From: Akkermansiaceae bacterium
GTDB taxonomy: Bacteria; Verrucomicrobiota; Verrucomicrobiia; Verrucomicrobiales; Akkermansiaceae
Reading direction: 5' to 3'
Assembly: GCA_030725745.1 (NCBI GenBank)
Contig: JANRFH010000003.1
Location: 1 to 64,000 of the forward strand
Length of the DNA: 64,000 nucleotides
In this document: piece by piece, positions 1 to 7,739 of the stretch
Layout of the letters: each line of letters begins with the position of its first letter
Numbering within the stretch: position 1 is the first letter of the stretch
Notes under the pieces: model-generated
Databases searched by the model: none
Seen by the model: only the letters and a program-made list of their open reading frames with translations
What the model was told of the DNA's origin: nothing
Made by a program: the position numbers and the translations under genes

Positions 1-63
1 TATGATGCCGGTCGTTTTGCGGAAAGAATTAGAGATTTTGTGTCAGCCAACTCTTGCAAATAA
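1..63 (+). CDS. C-terminal end of a truncated upstream gene (probably glycosyltransferase)
   Basis: The first 20 codons are open from the window edge and stop at TAA 61-63, giving a charged tail that ends in SANSCK. The tail alone cannot identify the family. A glycosyltransferase is inferred only from the surrounding exopolysaccharide locus. The stop overlaps the next ATG (TAATG), so it was probably translationally coupled to the small reading frame that follows. Confidence 0.4.
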   Translation, partial: YDAGRFAERIRDFVSANSCK

Positions 64-218
64 TGAACATCGTCCATTTCGGAAGCTTTACAACACGTAG
101 ACCCTGCGGGGTCGCCAACGCGGGCGCGATGATTGGTGCGAATGCAGTCGTAACCAAAGATATTCCTAGTGGCGCAAAAGCTGTTGGCGCCAATCGTTTG
201 CTGACTGCTCAGAGTTAG
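63..218 (+). pseudogene. Chimeric remnant ending in a hexapeptide-repeat acyltransferase tail
   Basis: The 51-codon frame starts in a TAATG overlap. Residues 1-9 (MNIVHFGSF) resemble the first beta strand of a GT4 glycosyltransferase. From about residue 22, the stretch IGANAVVTKDIPSGA is the typical last coil and C-terminal loop of left-handed beta-helix O-acetyltransferases such as serine or maltose acetyltransferases. A complete member of that family needs well over 150 residues, so this cannot be a working enzyme. It looks like the fused ends of two genes after an internal deletion. The part assignments rest on recognisable motifs; the deletion history is inference. Confidence 0.55.
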
Positions 219-255
219 GGCAAAATTCAATGATACCTAAGCAGGATATTGTAAA

Positions 256-1350
256 ATGATCGAATCTCCTCCGAAACAAGTCGTCAGACAACTTGATTCT
301 CTTACAGGTCTCCGAACACTTATGGCGGGGATGGTGATCCTTTGTCACGGTTGGATCCGTAGTGATCTGATGCCGAGCGAACTTTGGATCTCCCAAATCG
401 TAGGCGAAATGGGCCACTGCGGGGTTGCTGGTTTTTTCGTTCTAAGCGGGTATATTCTGGCTCATGTCTATAGGGATCGGAAGTGGTCGTCACATGAGTT
501 CGCAGTAAACCGATTTGCTAGGATTTACCCATTGTATCTGCTTGGCTTGATCTTCACCTTGCCGATGGATTGGATTTCCCCGGGGATGTCCGCAGAAGGA
601 CGGGGGTCCGCTTTGAGTCTTTCCGTTGTGTTGATGCAAAGTTGGTTCCCCTACGCCAACGGCCGATTCAACGGGCCGGGTTGGACTCTAAGCGTTGAAG
701 CGCTTTTCTACGGGTTGTTTCCAATACTTTTTTTGATCTGGCGGAAAAGCCATAAACTGTTCCTTTGGCTTACAATTGGAGCAGCCGCCCTTACCGCGAT
801 CTTGTGGGATCCCGATTCATTTTTCCAAAGACATCGCTTTCCCCCAATGAGAGTTTGGGAATTCATGTTGGGTATGGCATTGGCAGTGATTCCATTGCGC
901 TCCAATCGGCTGCTCCCTAGGGGTGAGCTACTTCCCTTGTTCATAGTGTTTCTTTGTCCAGTGGTTGCAGCAGCGCTCCATCATACTCCCTATCCGTTTT
1001 TGAAATGGCTAGCTATGGTCGTCGTGAGTGGTTTAGCTATCATACTACTTGCCGCGCGCGATACGACAACTGACAAAGACAAATGGTCATTTTTCCGGCT
1101 CAGGTGGATGATACTTGGGGGAGAGATTAGCTATGGAATCTACCTCCTCCATGATGGAGTCCAGAGATATGCCCGAGTTGGTTTCGAGCGCATCCTAGAT
1201 ACGCCCCTGCAAGATGCCCCGATTTTCCTCAAAATCGGATTTCTTCTATCAACCAGTATTGTTGTCATCCTTTTAGCCTTAGTCAGTTGGGTAAAAATCG
1301 AGATTCCGGCTCGCAAGTTTATCCGTAAACGTTTTGCATCACGTGGTTAG
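256..1350 (+). CDS. Acyltransferase 3 family membrane O-acyltransferase
   Basis: This 364-residue polytopic membrane protein has the OafA/YrhL-type acyltransferase-3 pattern: LDSLTGLRTLMAGMVILCHG at the N-terminus with the conserved His in the first membrane helix, GVAGFFVLSGYIL near residues 56-68, NRFARIYPLYLL just after it, and GWTLSVEALFY near residue 138. Family members transfer acetyl or other acyl groups to sugars on the periplasmic side of the inner membrane, so here it probably decorates the exopolysaccharide or its lipid-linked repeat. Its length is normal for the family. The ATG at 256 opens the frame about 40 bases after the remnant upstream, and the 3' end overlaps the next GT gene. 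Confidence 0.85.
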   Translation: MIESPPKQVVRQLDSLTGLRTLMAGMVILCHGWIRSDLMPSELWISQIVGEMGHCGVAGFFVLSGYILAHVYRDRKWSSHEFAVNRFARIYPLYLLGLIFTLPMDWISPGMSAEGRGSALSLSVVLMQSWFPYANGRFNGPGWTLSVEALFYGLFPILFLIWRKSHKLFLWLTIGAAALTAILWDPDSFFQRHRFPPMRVWEFMLGMALAVIPLRSNRLLPRGELLPLFIVFLCPVVAAALHHTPYPFLKWLAMVVVSGLAIILLAARDTTTDKDKWSFFRLRWMILGGEISYGIYLLHDGVQRYARVGFERILDTPLQDAPIFLKIGFLLSTSIVVILLALVSWVKIEIPARKFIRKRFASRG

Positions 1351-2317
1351 TCCGCAAAATATTTCATCCGCACCTAAAGTGGTAGCGGTGATTCCCGCCT
1401 ATAATCCAGGCGTTTATCTCAAAGAAAGCGTTGAGTCGCTGCTCGCACAAACGCCCGCAATTCCACACATCGTCGTAATCGATGATGGATGTTCAGACGG
1501 ATCAATTGATCAGCTTCTGGATTGGGAGCGAGAGGGAAGGATTGAAATTCATCGAAATCCGCAGAATTTGGGGAAAGCGGAATCGCTGAACCGCGCATTC
1601 ACTATATATGAAGCTGATTATTTCATCATCCAGGACGCAGACGATGTAGCCAAGCCCGAGCGGGTGGCGAGACAGCTGGCATTTATGGAGGAGAATCCTG
1701 ATGTTGGATGCTCTTCATCATTCGTTGACTACATCAGTTCTAACGGGACGTATGTGGCGGAAGGAAAACTCGATTTGCTAGATGACGACCGTCTTGCGGA
1801 ATACCTGGCAGGAGATGAGCCATTTGGCCTGTATTGTCCTGCGGTGATTCTCCGTGCATCAGTGGTCAAGAATCCTTCGTTACAGTTCCGTGAGCAATTC
1901 TGGCCAGCGGATGACATCGATCTGTGGAACCGTATCGCGGAGAGCGGCCACAAAGTACGGGCTCAGCCCGAGAATCTTGTGTGCTACCGCGTCCATGGAA
2001 ACTCCGCAGTGACCTCCGGCTTTGCCCGCACCCGCATGCAGTTCGAATGGCTGCGCGCTTGCTTGAGAGCGCGTCGCACCGGGCGGCCGGAACCCAGCAA
2101 AGACGAATTCCTCGCTATCTGGAACTCGGCACCCTGGTGGAAACGCTGGAATCGATCCCGCAAATTCCTCGCCAAGGGCTTTTATCGGGCGGCCGGCTTT
2201 GCCGCCGCTGAGAAATCCTATCTGAAGGCAGCCGCTAAGGCCATGGTGGCTCTGGTTCTGCAACCCAGCTATTCGTTGCGTAGAGCTGTGATGCAATTAC
2301 GGGGACGTTTCTTATGA
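1334..2317 (+). CDS. GT2 family glycosyltransferase (GT-A fold)
   Basis: The N-terminal GT-A domain shows VVAVIPAYNPG at about residue 16, the nucleotide-binding DDGCSDGS at about 51 and the metal-binding DADD at about 101. Then come a W-x-ADDIDLWNRIA acceptor-side motif and a basic C-terminal tail. It should transfer an activated sugar in the cytoplasm to the growing lipid-linked repeat; donor and acceptor cannot be read from sequence. The frame overlaps the acyltransferase by 17 bases and begins at TTG 1334. An in-frame GTG at 1343 is an alternative. Its stop overlaps the next ATG (ATGA), implying coupling. Confidence 0.85.
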   Translation: MHHVVSPQNISSAPKVVAVIPAYNPGVYLKESVESLLAQTPAIPHIVVIDDGCSDGSIDQLLDWEREGRIEIHRNPQNLGKAESLNRAFTIYEADYFIIQDADDVAKPERVARQLAFMEENPDVGCSSSFVDYISSNGTYVAEGKLDLLDDDRLAEYLAGDEPFGLYCPAVILRASVVKNPSLQFREQFWPADDIDLWNRIAESGHKVRAQPENLVCYRVHGNSAVTSGFARTRMQFEWLRACLRARRTGRPEPSKDEFLAIWNSAPWWKRWNRSRKFLAKGFYRAAGFAAAEKSYLKAAAKAMVALVLQPSYSLRRAVMQLRGRFL

Positions 2318-3339
2318 TCACAAGCCCGGCAACCAGGGTATTCCTGACCCGATTGATCCAAGAGTTGGAGCATGCGGGCTGTTGCCCCATTCTACTCAGA
2401 AACCACGAAACGTTTCCCGACGAAATCGGCAACGATCTGGATATATACATACGTCCAGAAAGGCTGTCACACGCCTTTTCCATCCTGTCCTCGTGCGCAA
2501 GCTCGCAACAGGGCATGATCGGTCATATCCACCGCCGCGGATATTTCGTGGCGATTTGGCTTCGCTTTCCAGATTGCAATGAACCCGTGCATATCGATCT
2601 ATATCACGGCGCTCTCACCTGGCACGGCTTGCATTTTTTGGATGCTCAAGAATTTGTGCAGAAATCGCAGCCCGCCGTCTCAAGCTGCGTCTATCAGATT
2701 CCATCCCCTTGCCACGAGGCTCTGATTTCTTTGCTCGCAAGCATCCTTTGGGGAGGATTCTTTAAGTCGCGCTATCAAAAGCAGATCGCCGCATTGTTGG
2801 CAGATCAGGAACAAAGCCGGGCGTTCACCAACCACTTGGAGCAGTTTTTTGGCAGGAAGGGTGCTGAGTTGGCTGCTGCAGTGGCTCGCGGGGAGGCGGC
2901 AACACTCGTTGATTCTGCGTTTTCCCGTAAACTTCGGCGCAACCTTTTTGCCCACTCGCTAAAAACCAAGCCACTGGCCAGTGCGATTGCGTGGCTGCAC
3001 CATTGGTTCGAAGAATTCGCATGCTACGGTTGGAGATTGCCAGGCATGGTCGTCGAATATGATAGCGCAGCATGGGCACCTGATGACTTGGAGAAATTTC
3101 AAAACCGGCTCAGTGCCTACTTCGGAGATACGCACGAAAACACACAACGACCGAGTTTGAATAGGCGACTGAAAATTCAGCGACTGAGAGGAAAAAATCA
3201 TTTGATCCTACTCAGCAGTGACCGATTCACGATTAATCATCAGACTTACTTTGCCTCGGCCGAGCATACAGCTTCAATCGCGGGTGAGGCTCTTGAAGTA
3301 TTGGCTAGGAGGATTAAATACCAACACACCCTCAGATGA
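2314..3339 (+). CDS. Nucleotidyltransferase-like protein of exopolysaccharide loci
   Basis: This 341-residue protein has a polymerase-beta-type nucleotidyltransferase look: LLRN near residue 27, the acidic motif NDLDIYI at about 40-46 and a second acidic strand VHIDLYHG at about 102-109. I recall longer proteins in polysaccharide loci that fuse this domain to a C-terminal thymidylate-kinase-like P-loop domain joined through a PPG element. Here RLPGMVVEYDSAAW near residue 245 sits where that element would be, but no P-loop follows. A separate kinase-like gene lies at 4168. The biochemical role is unknown, and it could be a pseudo-enzyme. It sits in ATGA overlaps on both sides. Confidence 0.5.
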   Translation: MITSPATRVFLTRLIQELEHAGCCPILLRNHETFPDEIGNDLDIYIRPERLSHAFSILSSCASSQQGMIGHIHRRGYFVAIWLRFPDCNEPVHIDLYHGALTWHGLHFLDAQEFVQKSQPAVSSCVYQIPSPCHEALISLLASILWGGFFKSRYQKQIAALLADQEQSRAFTNHLEQFFGRKGAELAAAVARGEAATLVDSAFSRKLRRNLFAHSLKTKPLASAIAWLHHWFEEFACYGWRLPGMVVEYDSAAWAPDDLEKFQNRLSAYFGDTHENTQRPSLNRRLKIQRLRGKNHLILLSSDRFTINHQTYFASAEHTASIAGEALEVLARRIKYQHTLR

Positions 3340-4157
3340 TTCAGTTTTCCATCGTAACACCCAGCTATAATTACGGACAATTCATTGGCGATTGCATGGG
3401 GAGTGTAGCAGCCCAGAATGGCGTCACATTTGAACATCTGGTTTTCGACGCTCAATCCACTGACAACACGTTGGAGGTTCTGGCTCAATTCCCTCATGCC
3501 CAAGTCGTTTCAGAGCCCGACCGAGGAATGTGTGATGGAATCAATAAAGGCTTCGACCGATGCAAAGGAGAATGGGTCATGTGGCTCAATTCCGACGACA
3601 GGTTGCAACCTGGAGCACTGGAAACTGTAGCAAGCTTCGCGAAGAGGAACCCTGAAGTTGACGTGATTTTCGGATGCTGGAATTTCATCGATGATGGAGG
3701 AAAATTCATCCGGACGATGACGCTTTTCCCCCACAATCGACGGATGATGCTGTATCTCGGGTGCTATATCGGTTCCACAGCAACTTTTTTCCGCAGAAGC
3801 ACGGTGATTGAAAAAGGTGAACGACTCAGCCTTGATTTTCGCTACGTGATGGATGGTGAATTCTACGCGAGACTTGCGGCCAAAAATTTTAAGTTCTGCT
3901 ATCTTCCTAAGGTGCTAGCCGATTTCCGGCTCCACGGCTCCAACTTGAGTATGAAAAACTACAAGGCTCGCAACGCCGAGGAATGCCTGCAACTCCAGAA
4001 ACAGTTTGGAGAAACCCGGGCATATCGAAGAGCTTACGGACATTCGACCTTCAAGGATGAAAATCTTAACGCTCTGTTAGACTCATTGCTCTATCTATTC
4101 TACCGCAGCTTAAAACCGATTTTAAAACTGCTAAATCGGCATCGGTTGAAAAAATAA
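3336..4157 (+). CDS. GT2 family glycosyltransferase (WcaA-like)
   Basis: This 273-residue GT-A enzyme opens directly with FSIVTPSYNYGQFI, then EHLVFDAQSTDNT, EPDRGMCDGINKGFD and the metal site LNSDD (about residue 87). A late FRYVMDGEFYARL and a DFRLHGSN motif are characteristic of a subfamily often seen in O-antigen and exopolysaccharide loci. The substrate cannot be predicted. It overlaps the preceding gene by four bases. It is a clear paralogue of the gene at 16210-17085: both share the HLVFDA, GWVMWLN-like and VMDGEFYARL segments, so the locus contains an old duplication. Confidence 0.87.
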   Translation: MIQFSIVTPSYNYGQFIGDCMGSVAAQNGVTFEHLVFDAQSTDNTLEVLAQFPHAQVVSEPDRGMCDGINKGFDRCKGEWVMWLNSDDRLQPGALETVASFAKRNPEVDVIFGCWNFIDDGGKFIRTMTLFPHNRRMMLYLGCYIGSTATFFRRSTVIEKGERLSLDFRYVMDGEFYARLAAKNFKFCYLPKVLADFRLHGSNLSMKNYKARNAEECLQLQKQFGETRAYRRAYGHSTFKDENLNALLDSLLYLFYRSLKPILKLLNRHRLKK

Positions 4158-4167
4158 CGACACTACC

Positions 4168-4749
4168 ATGCCATTTATTGCATTTCTCGGCTGCGACGGT
4201 TCCGGCAAGTCTGCCGTCATCCAGCGGGTGTCGGAGCACTTGAAGTCCGAAGGTCATGCAGTGACTCTCGGTCACTGGTGCCCCAAAATGAAGAGTGATG
4301 CTGCGAGTCAGAGTGCGGCAGCCACAGACAATCCGCACGGGCAGAAAGCTCGCGGAATAGTAACATCTCTTTTAAAACTTGGCTGGCTCTTGATGAAGTG
4401 GAGACTTGCATGGGCGCAGCGGCTAGGCGCAGCCTCACGCAATGGCTATGTAATCTTCGACCGCTACCATGGCGATTTGTTGGTAGACCCCATCCGTTAT
4501 CGCTATGGTGGCTCCTTGGGTCTGGCATGGGTGATTCACAAGCTCATGCCCCAACCAGATCATGTCATTTTTCTCGATGCGGAACCCGATGTCCTGCTTT
4601 CACGCAAACAAGAAGTTAGCCGAGAGGCACTGGAGAAAGGAAGGATGGCCTATAGGCAGGCCGGAGAACGGCTCCGGGGTTTTGTCGAAGTGGATGCTGG
4701 AGTGGAATTGGAGCGGGTGGTTTCCAAGGTGTTGAAGATTATTCAATGA
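4168..4749 (+). CDS. Thymidylate-kinase-like P-loop phosphotransferase
   Basis: This 193-residue protein carries the Walker A motif GCDGSGKS at residues 8-15, a DRY (FDRYHGD) at about 97-103 where TMKs place their DRx motif, a Walker-B-like VIFLDAEPDVLLSRK strand and a short lid segment. It differs from housekeeping Tmk in context and in the PIRYRYGG region. It belongs to the TMK-like proteins of polysaccharide loci, whose substrate is not established. Phosphorylation of a sugar or nucleotide-sugar precursor is inference. It follows the GT2 gene by 10 bases and overlaps the next gene. Confidence 0.65.
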   Translation: MPFIAFLGCDGSGKSAVIQRVSEHLKSEGHAVTLGHWCPKMKSDAASQSAAATDNPHGQKARGIVTSLLKLGWLLMKWRLAWAQRLGAASRNGYVIFDRYHGDLLVDPIRYRYGGSLGLAWVIHKLMPQPDHVIFLDAEPDVLLSRKQEVSREALEKGRMAYRQAGERLRGFVEVDAGVELERVVSKVLKIIQ

Positions 4750-4757
4750 AAGGTCAG

Positions 4758-5984
4758 ATGAAAATATTCCTCTCCGCATATGCATGCGAGCCGGGAAAGG
4801 GCTCGGAGCCGGGAGTCGGATGGCGCTGGGCGAACGGCCTAGCGGAGCGGGTGGGTCGGTTGACTGTTTTGACCAGGGAAGACAACCGGCAAACCATTGA
4901 TCGGGAGCTTGCTAAACTTCCTGTGGAGTCACCGTTACGGAGAGTGACTTTTCTTTATCACGATTTATGCAAACCTCTATTGTGGGCAAAACGAAAAAAA
5001 TTGCTACCGACGATCGGCTACTACGCCCTCTGGCAGTGGTCGGTAACGCGAAAGTTTGGCGCATTGGCCGATCAATTTGACATCGTGCATCATCTCACAT
5101 TCTGCACCTTGCTCTGCCCGGGCTTATGGCGGCTAAAACACGCCGCCTATGTGCTGGGCCCCGTGGGAGCACCGCAAGTCAATCCGCATTATCTGCCTCT
5201 ATTTGGGGGCAAGGCTTGGGTTCAAAAAATGCGTGGGTGGGTGATCCATCGATTTCCCAGCTTGCCATGGCTGCGGCGTTTGCTGGGCACCGCTGCCGCG
5301 GTGGTTCCCGCCAATAGCGAAACCCGGCAACTTCTTATGTCCCATGGGATCGCCGCACGCGAGGTGATGCTCGATACCGGAGCTCCGTTCACAGAGGAAG
5401 TGCCCGACGCTCGGCCTCGTGTTGCACAACCAAATGCCATCCGTCTGATGTATGCCGGGCAACTGGAACCGCGTAAGGGTCTAGAACTATCTTTGCGGGC
5501 TTTGGCAAAGGTACCGATCGATTGTGATTGGTCATTTGACGTGTTCGGCGCGGGACCAGATCGGGATCGGCTTGCCGACATGTCGACTAAGTTAGAGATC
5601 GAAAAAAGGGTAAAATTCCACGGTGCAGTTCCTCAAACCGAACTGAAGAAAAGTTTTCACGAAGCGGACGCATTTCTATTCACCAGCGTGCGTGACACTT
5701 CGGGTGGGGTGAACCTAGAAGCGATGGCACAGGGCTTGCCGATCATCTGCGTCGCACATCAGGGTGTGGGTGATATCACCGACGAAACGTGTGCGGAAAG
5801 GGTCTCTCAAGAATCGATATCCGAAACCATTGACGACTTAGCTGCAGCGATCGTCCGTTTGGCGTTGGATCCGGTAAGACGACTGGAAATGGGACGTGCT
5901 GCCGCCCACCGCGCACAAACGTGCTTTAGCTGGAATGCGAAATTCGACTTGATGGTGAAGATCTATGAGGAGACCTCGCACTAG
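4758..5984 (+). CDS. GT4 family glycosyltransferase (GT-B fold)
   Basis: This enzyme of about 408 residues starts MKIFLSAYACEPGKGSEPG, a typical glycine-rich N-terminal loop of GT4 enzymes. The C-terminal Rossmann half shows MYAGQLEPRKGLEL, VFGAGPDRD and the donor-binding EX7E-like segment TSGGVNLEAMAQGLP. It is predicted to be a retaining transferase acting on the cytoplasmic face of the membrane. I prefer ATG 4758, preceded by AAAGG at good spacing, over ATG 4746, which overlaps the TGA of the kinase-like gene. Confidence 0.88.
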   Translation: MKIFLSAYACEPGKGSEPGVGWRWANGLAERVGRLTVLTREDNRQTIDRELAKLPVESPLRRVTFLYHDLCKPLLWAKRKKLLPTIGYYALWQWSVTRKFGALADQFDIVHHLTFCTLLCPGLWRLKHAAYVLGPVGAPQVNPHYLPLFGGKAWVQKMRGWVIHRFPSLPWLRRLLGTAAAVVPANSETRQLLMSHGIAAREVMLDTGAPFTEEVPDARPRVAQPNAIRLMYAGQLEPRKGLELSLRALAKVPIDCDWSFDVFGAGPDRDRLADMSTKLEIEKRVKFHGAVPQTELKKSFHEADAFLFTSVRDTSGGVNLEAMAQGLPIICVAHQGVGDITDETCAERVSQESISETIDDLAAAIVRLALDPVRRLEMGRAAAHRAQTCFSWNAKFDLMVKIYEETSH

Positions 5985-6037
5985 TTTCACATCGGCACCG
6001 CCAAGCACAATTACGAACCACTGCTTAAATTTGAATT

Positions 6038-6655
6038 TTGGATGATGGATCGGAAATACTGAGCCGCTGCGCCGAGGTGATGGGTCTCAGGAGAGGGGCG
6101 ACGCTACGGTTGATGCACAGGCACGGGAGAATTCTCTGTGCGCTTCCTGCAGATGATTGCGCCTTAGCGCTGCGCACCCTAGCCCTCTACTGCCCGCAAA
6201 GGGTGGCGGGCAAAATCGCGGTGGCCGCGGTAGGAGCATCTCTAAGGCTCGGTGCAGGAAGATTCGCACTGCCTGAATGTTTCAGTATGAACGGCGGGAG
6301 CGGCACACTTTCAGAATGTGGATTTCTCATCGGCTCTCCGGCTCACGTGATCAAGCGTGCGGTCGCTATCCTACCCGGTGCTTCCGGATGCGAGGTGGCG
6401 AAAATCGCATTCGGCGACGACGGGCGTATGGCGCTGGAAAAGGAGGCTGAAATGCTCAGGCGCCTGCAAGGGCGTGCTACGGGAGCACCTATTCTTACGG
6501 GCATCGATACGCGGGACGGTGCAACGGTGATGAAAATGCCTTACGATGAGGGACGCCCTTATCATAAGACTGCATTAAATCCGATTCTCAAACTTTTGAT
6601 GCGCTGGCTAACAGGGACTCAACAAGCATTTTATGATTTCAGGATGGAAGGATGA
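6038..6655 (+). CDS. Short APH-like protein lacking the catalytic lobe (tandem paralogue 1)
   Basis: The 205-residue product aligns by eye with the first half of its neighbour: ILCALPADDCALALRTLALY against LALALPANRKAALIVANLY, then a VAKIAFGDD...EKEAEMLRRLQG kinase N-lobe segment with the VAK lysine and a Glu in the next helix. It ends before any HGDxxxxN catalytic loop or DFG-like Asp, so it is a pseudokinase-like half or a truncated copy. The only upstream start is TTG 6038; ATG 6080 is an alternative. It overlaps the next gene by 23 bases. Function unknown. Confidence 0.55.
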   Translation: MDDGSEILSRCAEVMGLRRGATLRLMHRHGRILCALPADDCALALRTLALYCPQRVAGKIAVAAVGASLRLGAGRFALPECFSMNGGSGTLSECGFLIGSPAHVIKRAVAILPGASGCEVAKIAFGDDGRMALEKEAEMLRRLQGRATGAPILTGIDTRDGATVMKMPYDEGRPYHKTALNPILKLLMRWLTGTQQAFYDFRMEG

Positions 6656-7736
6656 TCTCACGCCGTTGATGCAGCGGATTTCACAGATCGCTAGCGGAAC
6701 TGAAAGCCTTCTTGTTATTGCGGCAAGCTCTCGTCTTGCACTTGCCCTGCCTGCAAATCGCAAGGCGGCTCTAATCGTTGCGAATTTATACCAACCACAC
6801 CGATGGAAAGGGCGCCTCTTCTTGGCTTTGGTAAAATGGTTGGTCGCGACCGGATTTGCGAAATTCAGGCCTAACTACCATGGGTTAACTTCAGTCATAC
6901 CAAAAGTAGGTTGGCTGGTGGATGCTTCCTCTCAGGGTTGTGTTGGTTTTCTTGGTTGCAATCCAAATCACGGACCGCGCTGTGTGCTCGCAGGCATCGA
7001 TCCGGTGAACGGTGATAAGTTTATCGCCAAGCTTGGCTTAGATAAAAGCGCGGCGGCGGTGCGCCGTGAAGCGGGCGTCTTGGAGAAATTGTCCGGAAGA
7101 TTTCCGGGAGTAGTTCGTCCGATGGGACTCGATACTTCAGAAAATAACCCGTTGTCGATGGATTCAGCGTCTTCCTTTGACTGGGCACTTCTCCGCCTGC
7201 CGCACTTGGGAACCACATCGCCACGGTCGATGGCGGATCCGAAAATTCGTATCTTGCTTGAACAATGGTTGGGCAAGGAAGACTCCGCTCTTGTTCAGAT
7301 ACCATGGGCGGATGAGCTGCTGGAATGCGTGGCGGCTGATGAGGTGCCTAAAGATTGGCACCGCATGATGAAGTCCCGAGAGATTCGCACAGCCTTGCTT
7401 CATGGCGACTTCGCCGTCTGGAATCTGAGAAAAACTCAAGACGGACTGATGGCTATCGATTGGGAGTGGGGGGTGGAAGCCTCTGTGGCAGGAATTGATC
7501 TGGCGCACGGCCTGCGGCAAGAGTGCTTTATGGTAGGCGGTATGAATCCCAAGCGCGCGGTCGAGTGGATGCTTCAGCAGGCGGGGTCGTCCTTATGGAG
7601 CGCTTACCTCGATACTTGTGGCTGGAGCGGTGCTCATGAGGATTGGTTGCGGCTCGGTCTGCTGCACAGCCATTTCAACGCCCTCAACCCCAGCGGAGAA
7701 CTCTTGGGCGTGTTGGGTATTCATTTGAAATCATAA
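6633..7736 (+). CDS. Aminoglycoside-phosphotransferase-like kinase of the EPS locus (tandem paralogue 2)
   Basis: This 367-residue protein has an N-terminal domain (about 20-110) of a type seen in exopolysaccharide loci, followed by a protein-kinase-like fold of the APH/choline kinase class. FIAKLGLD carries the ATP-binding Lys, VRREAGVLEKL carries the helix C Glu, LLHGDFAVWNLR is the catalytic loop with Asp and Asn, and AIDWEWG is the metal-binding Asp. All catalytic residues are therefore present. The likely reaction is ATP-dependent phosphorylation of a small molecule or glycan intermediate; the substrate is unknown. It is followed by a GT4 fusion three bases later. Confidence 0.65.
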   Translation: MISGWKDDLTPLMQRISQIASGTESLLVIAASSRLALALPANRKAALIVANLYQPHRWKGRLFLALVKWLVATGFAKFRPNYHGLTSVIPKVGWLVDASSQGCVGFLGCNPNHGPRCVLAGIDPVNGDKFIAKLGLDKSAAAVRREAGVLEKLSGRFPGVVRPMGLDTSENNPLSMDSASSFDWALLRLPHLGTTSPRSMADPKIRILLEQWLGKEDSALVQIPWADELLECVAADEVPKDWHRMMKSREIRTALLHGDFAVWNLRKTQDGLMAIDWEWGVEASVAGIDLAHGLRQECFMVGGMNPKRAVEWMLQQAGSSLWSAYLDTCGWSGAHEDWLRLGLLHSHFNALNPSGELLGVLGIHLKS

Positions 7737-7739
7737 CGG

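Noticed and set aside
199-417. Minus-strand frame at the window start
   Set aside because: Shadow of the acyltransferase start and the acyltransferase scrap; no motifs.
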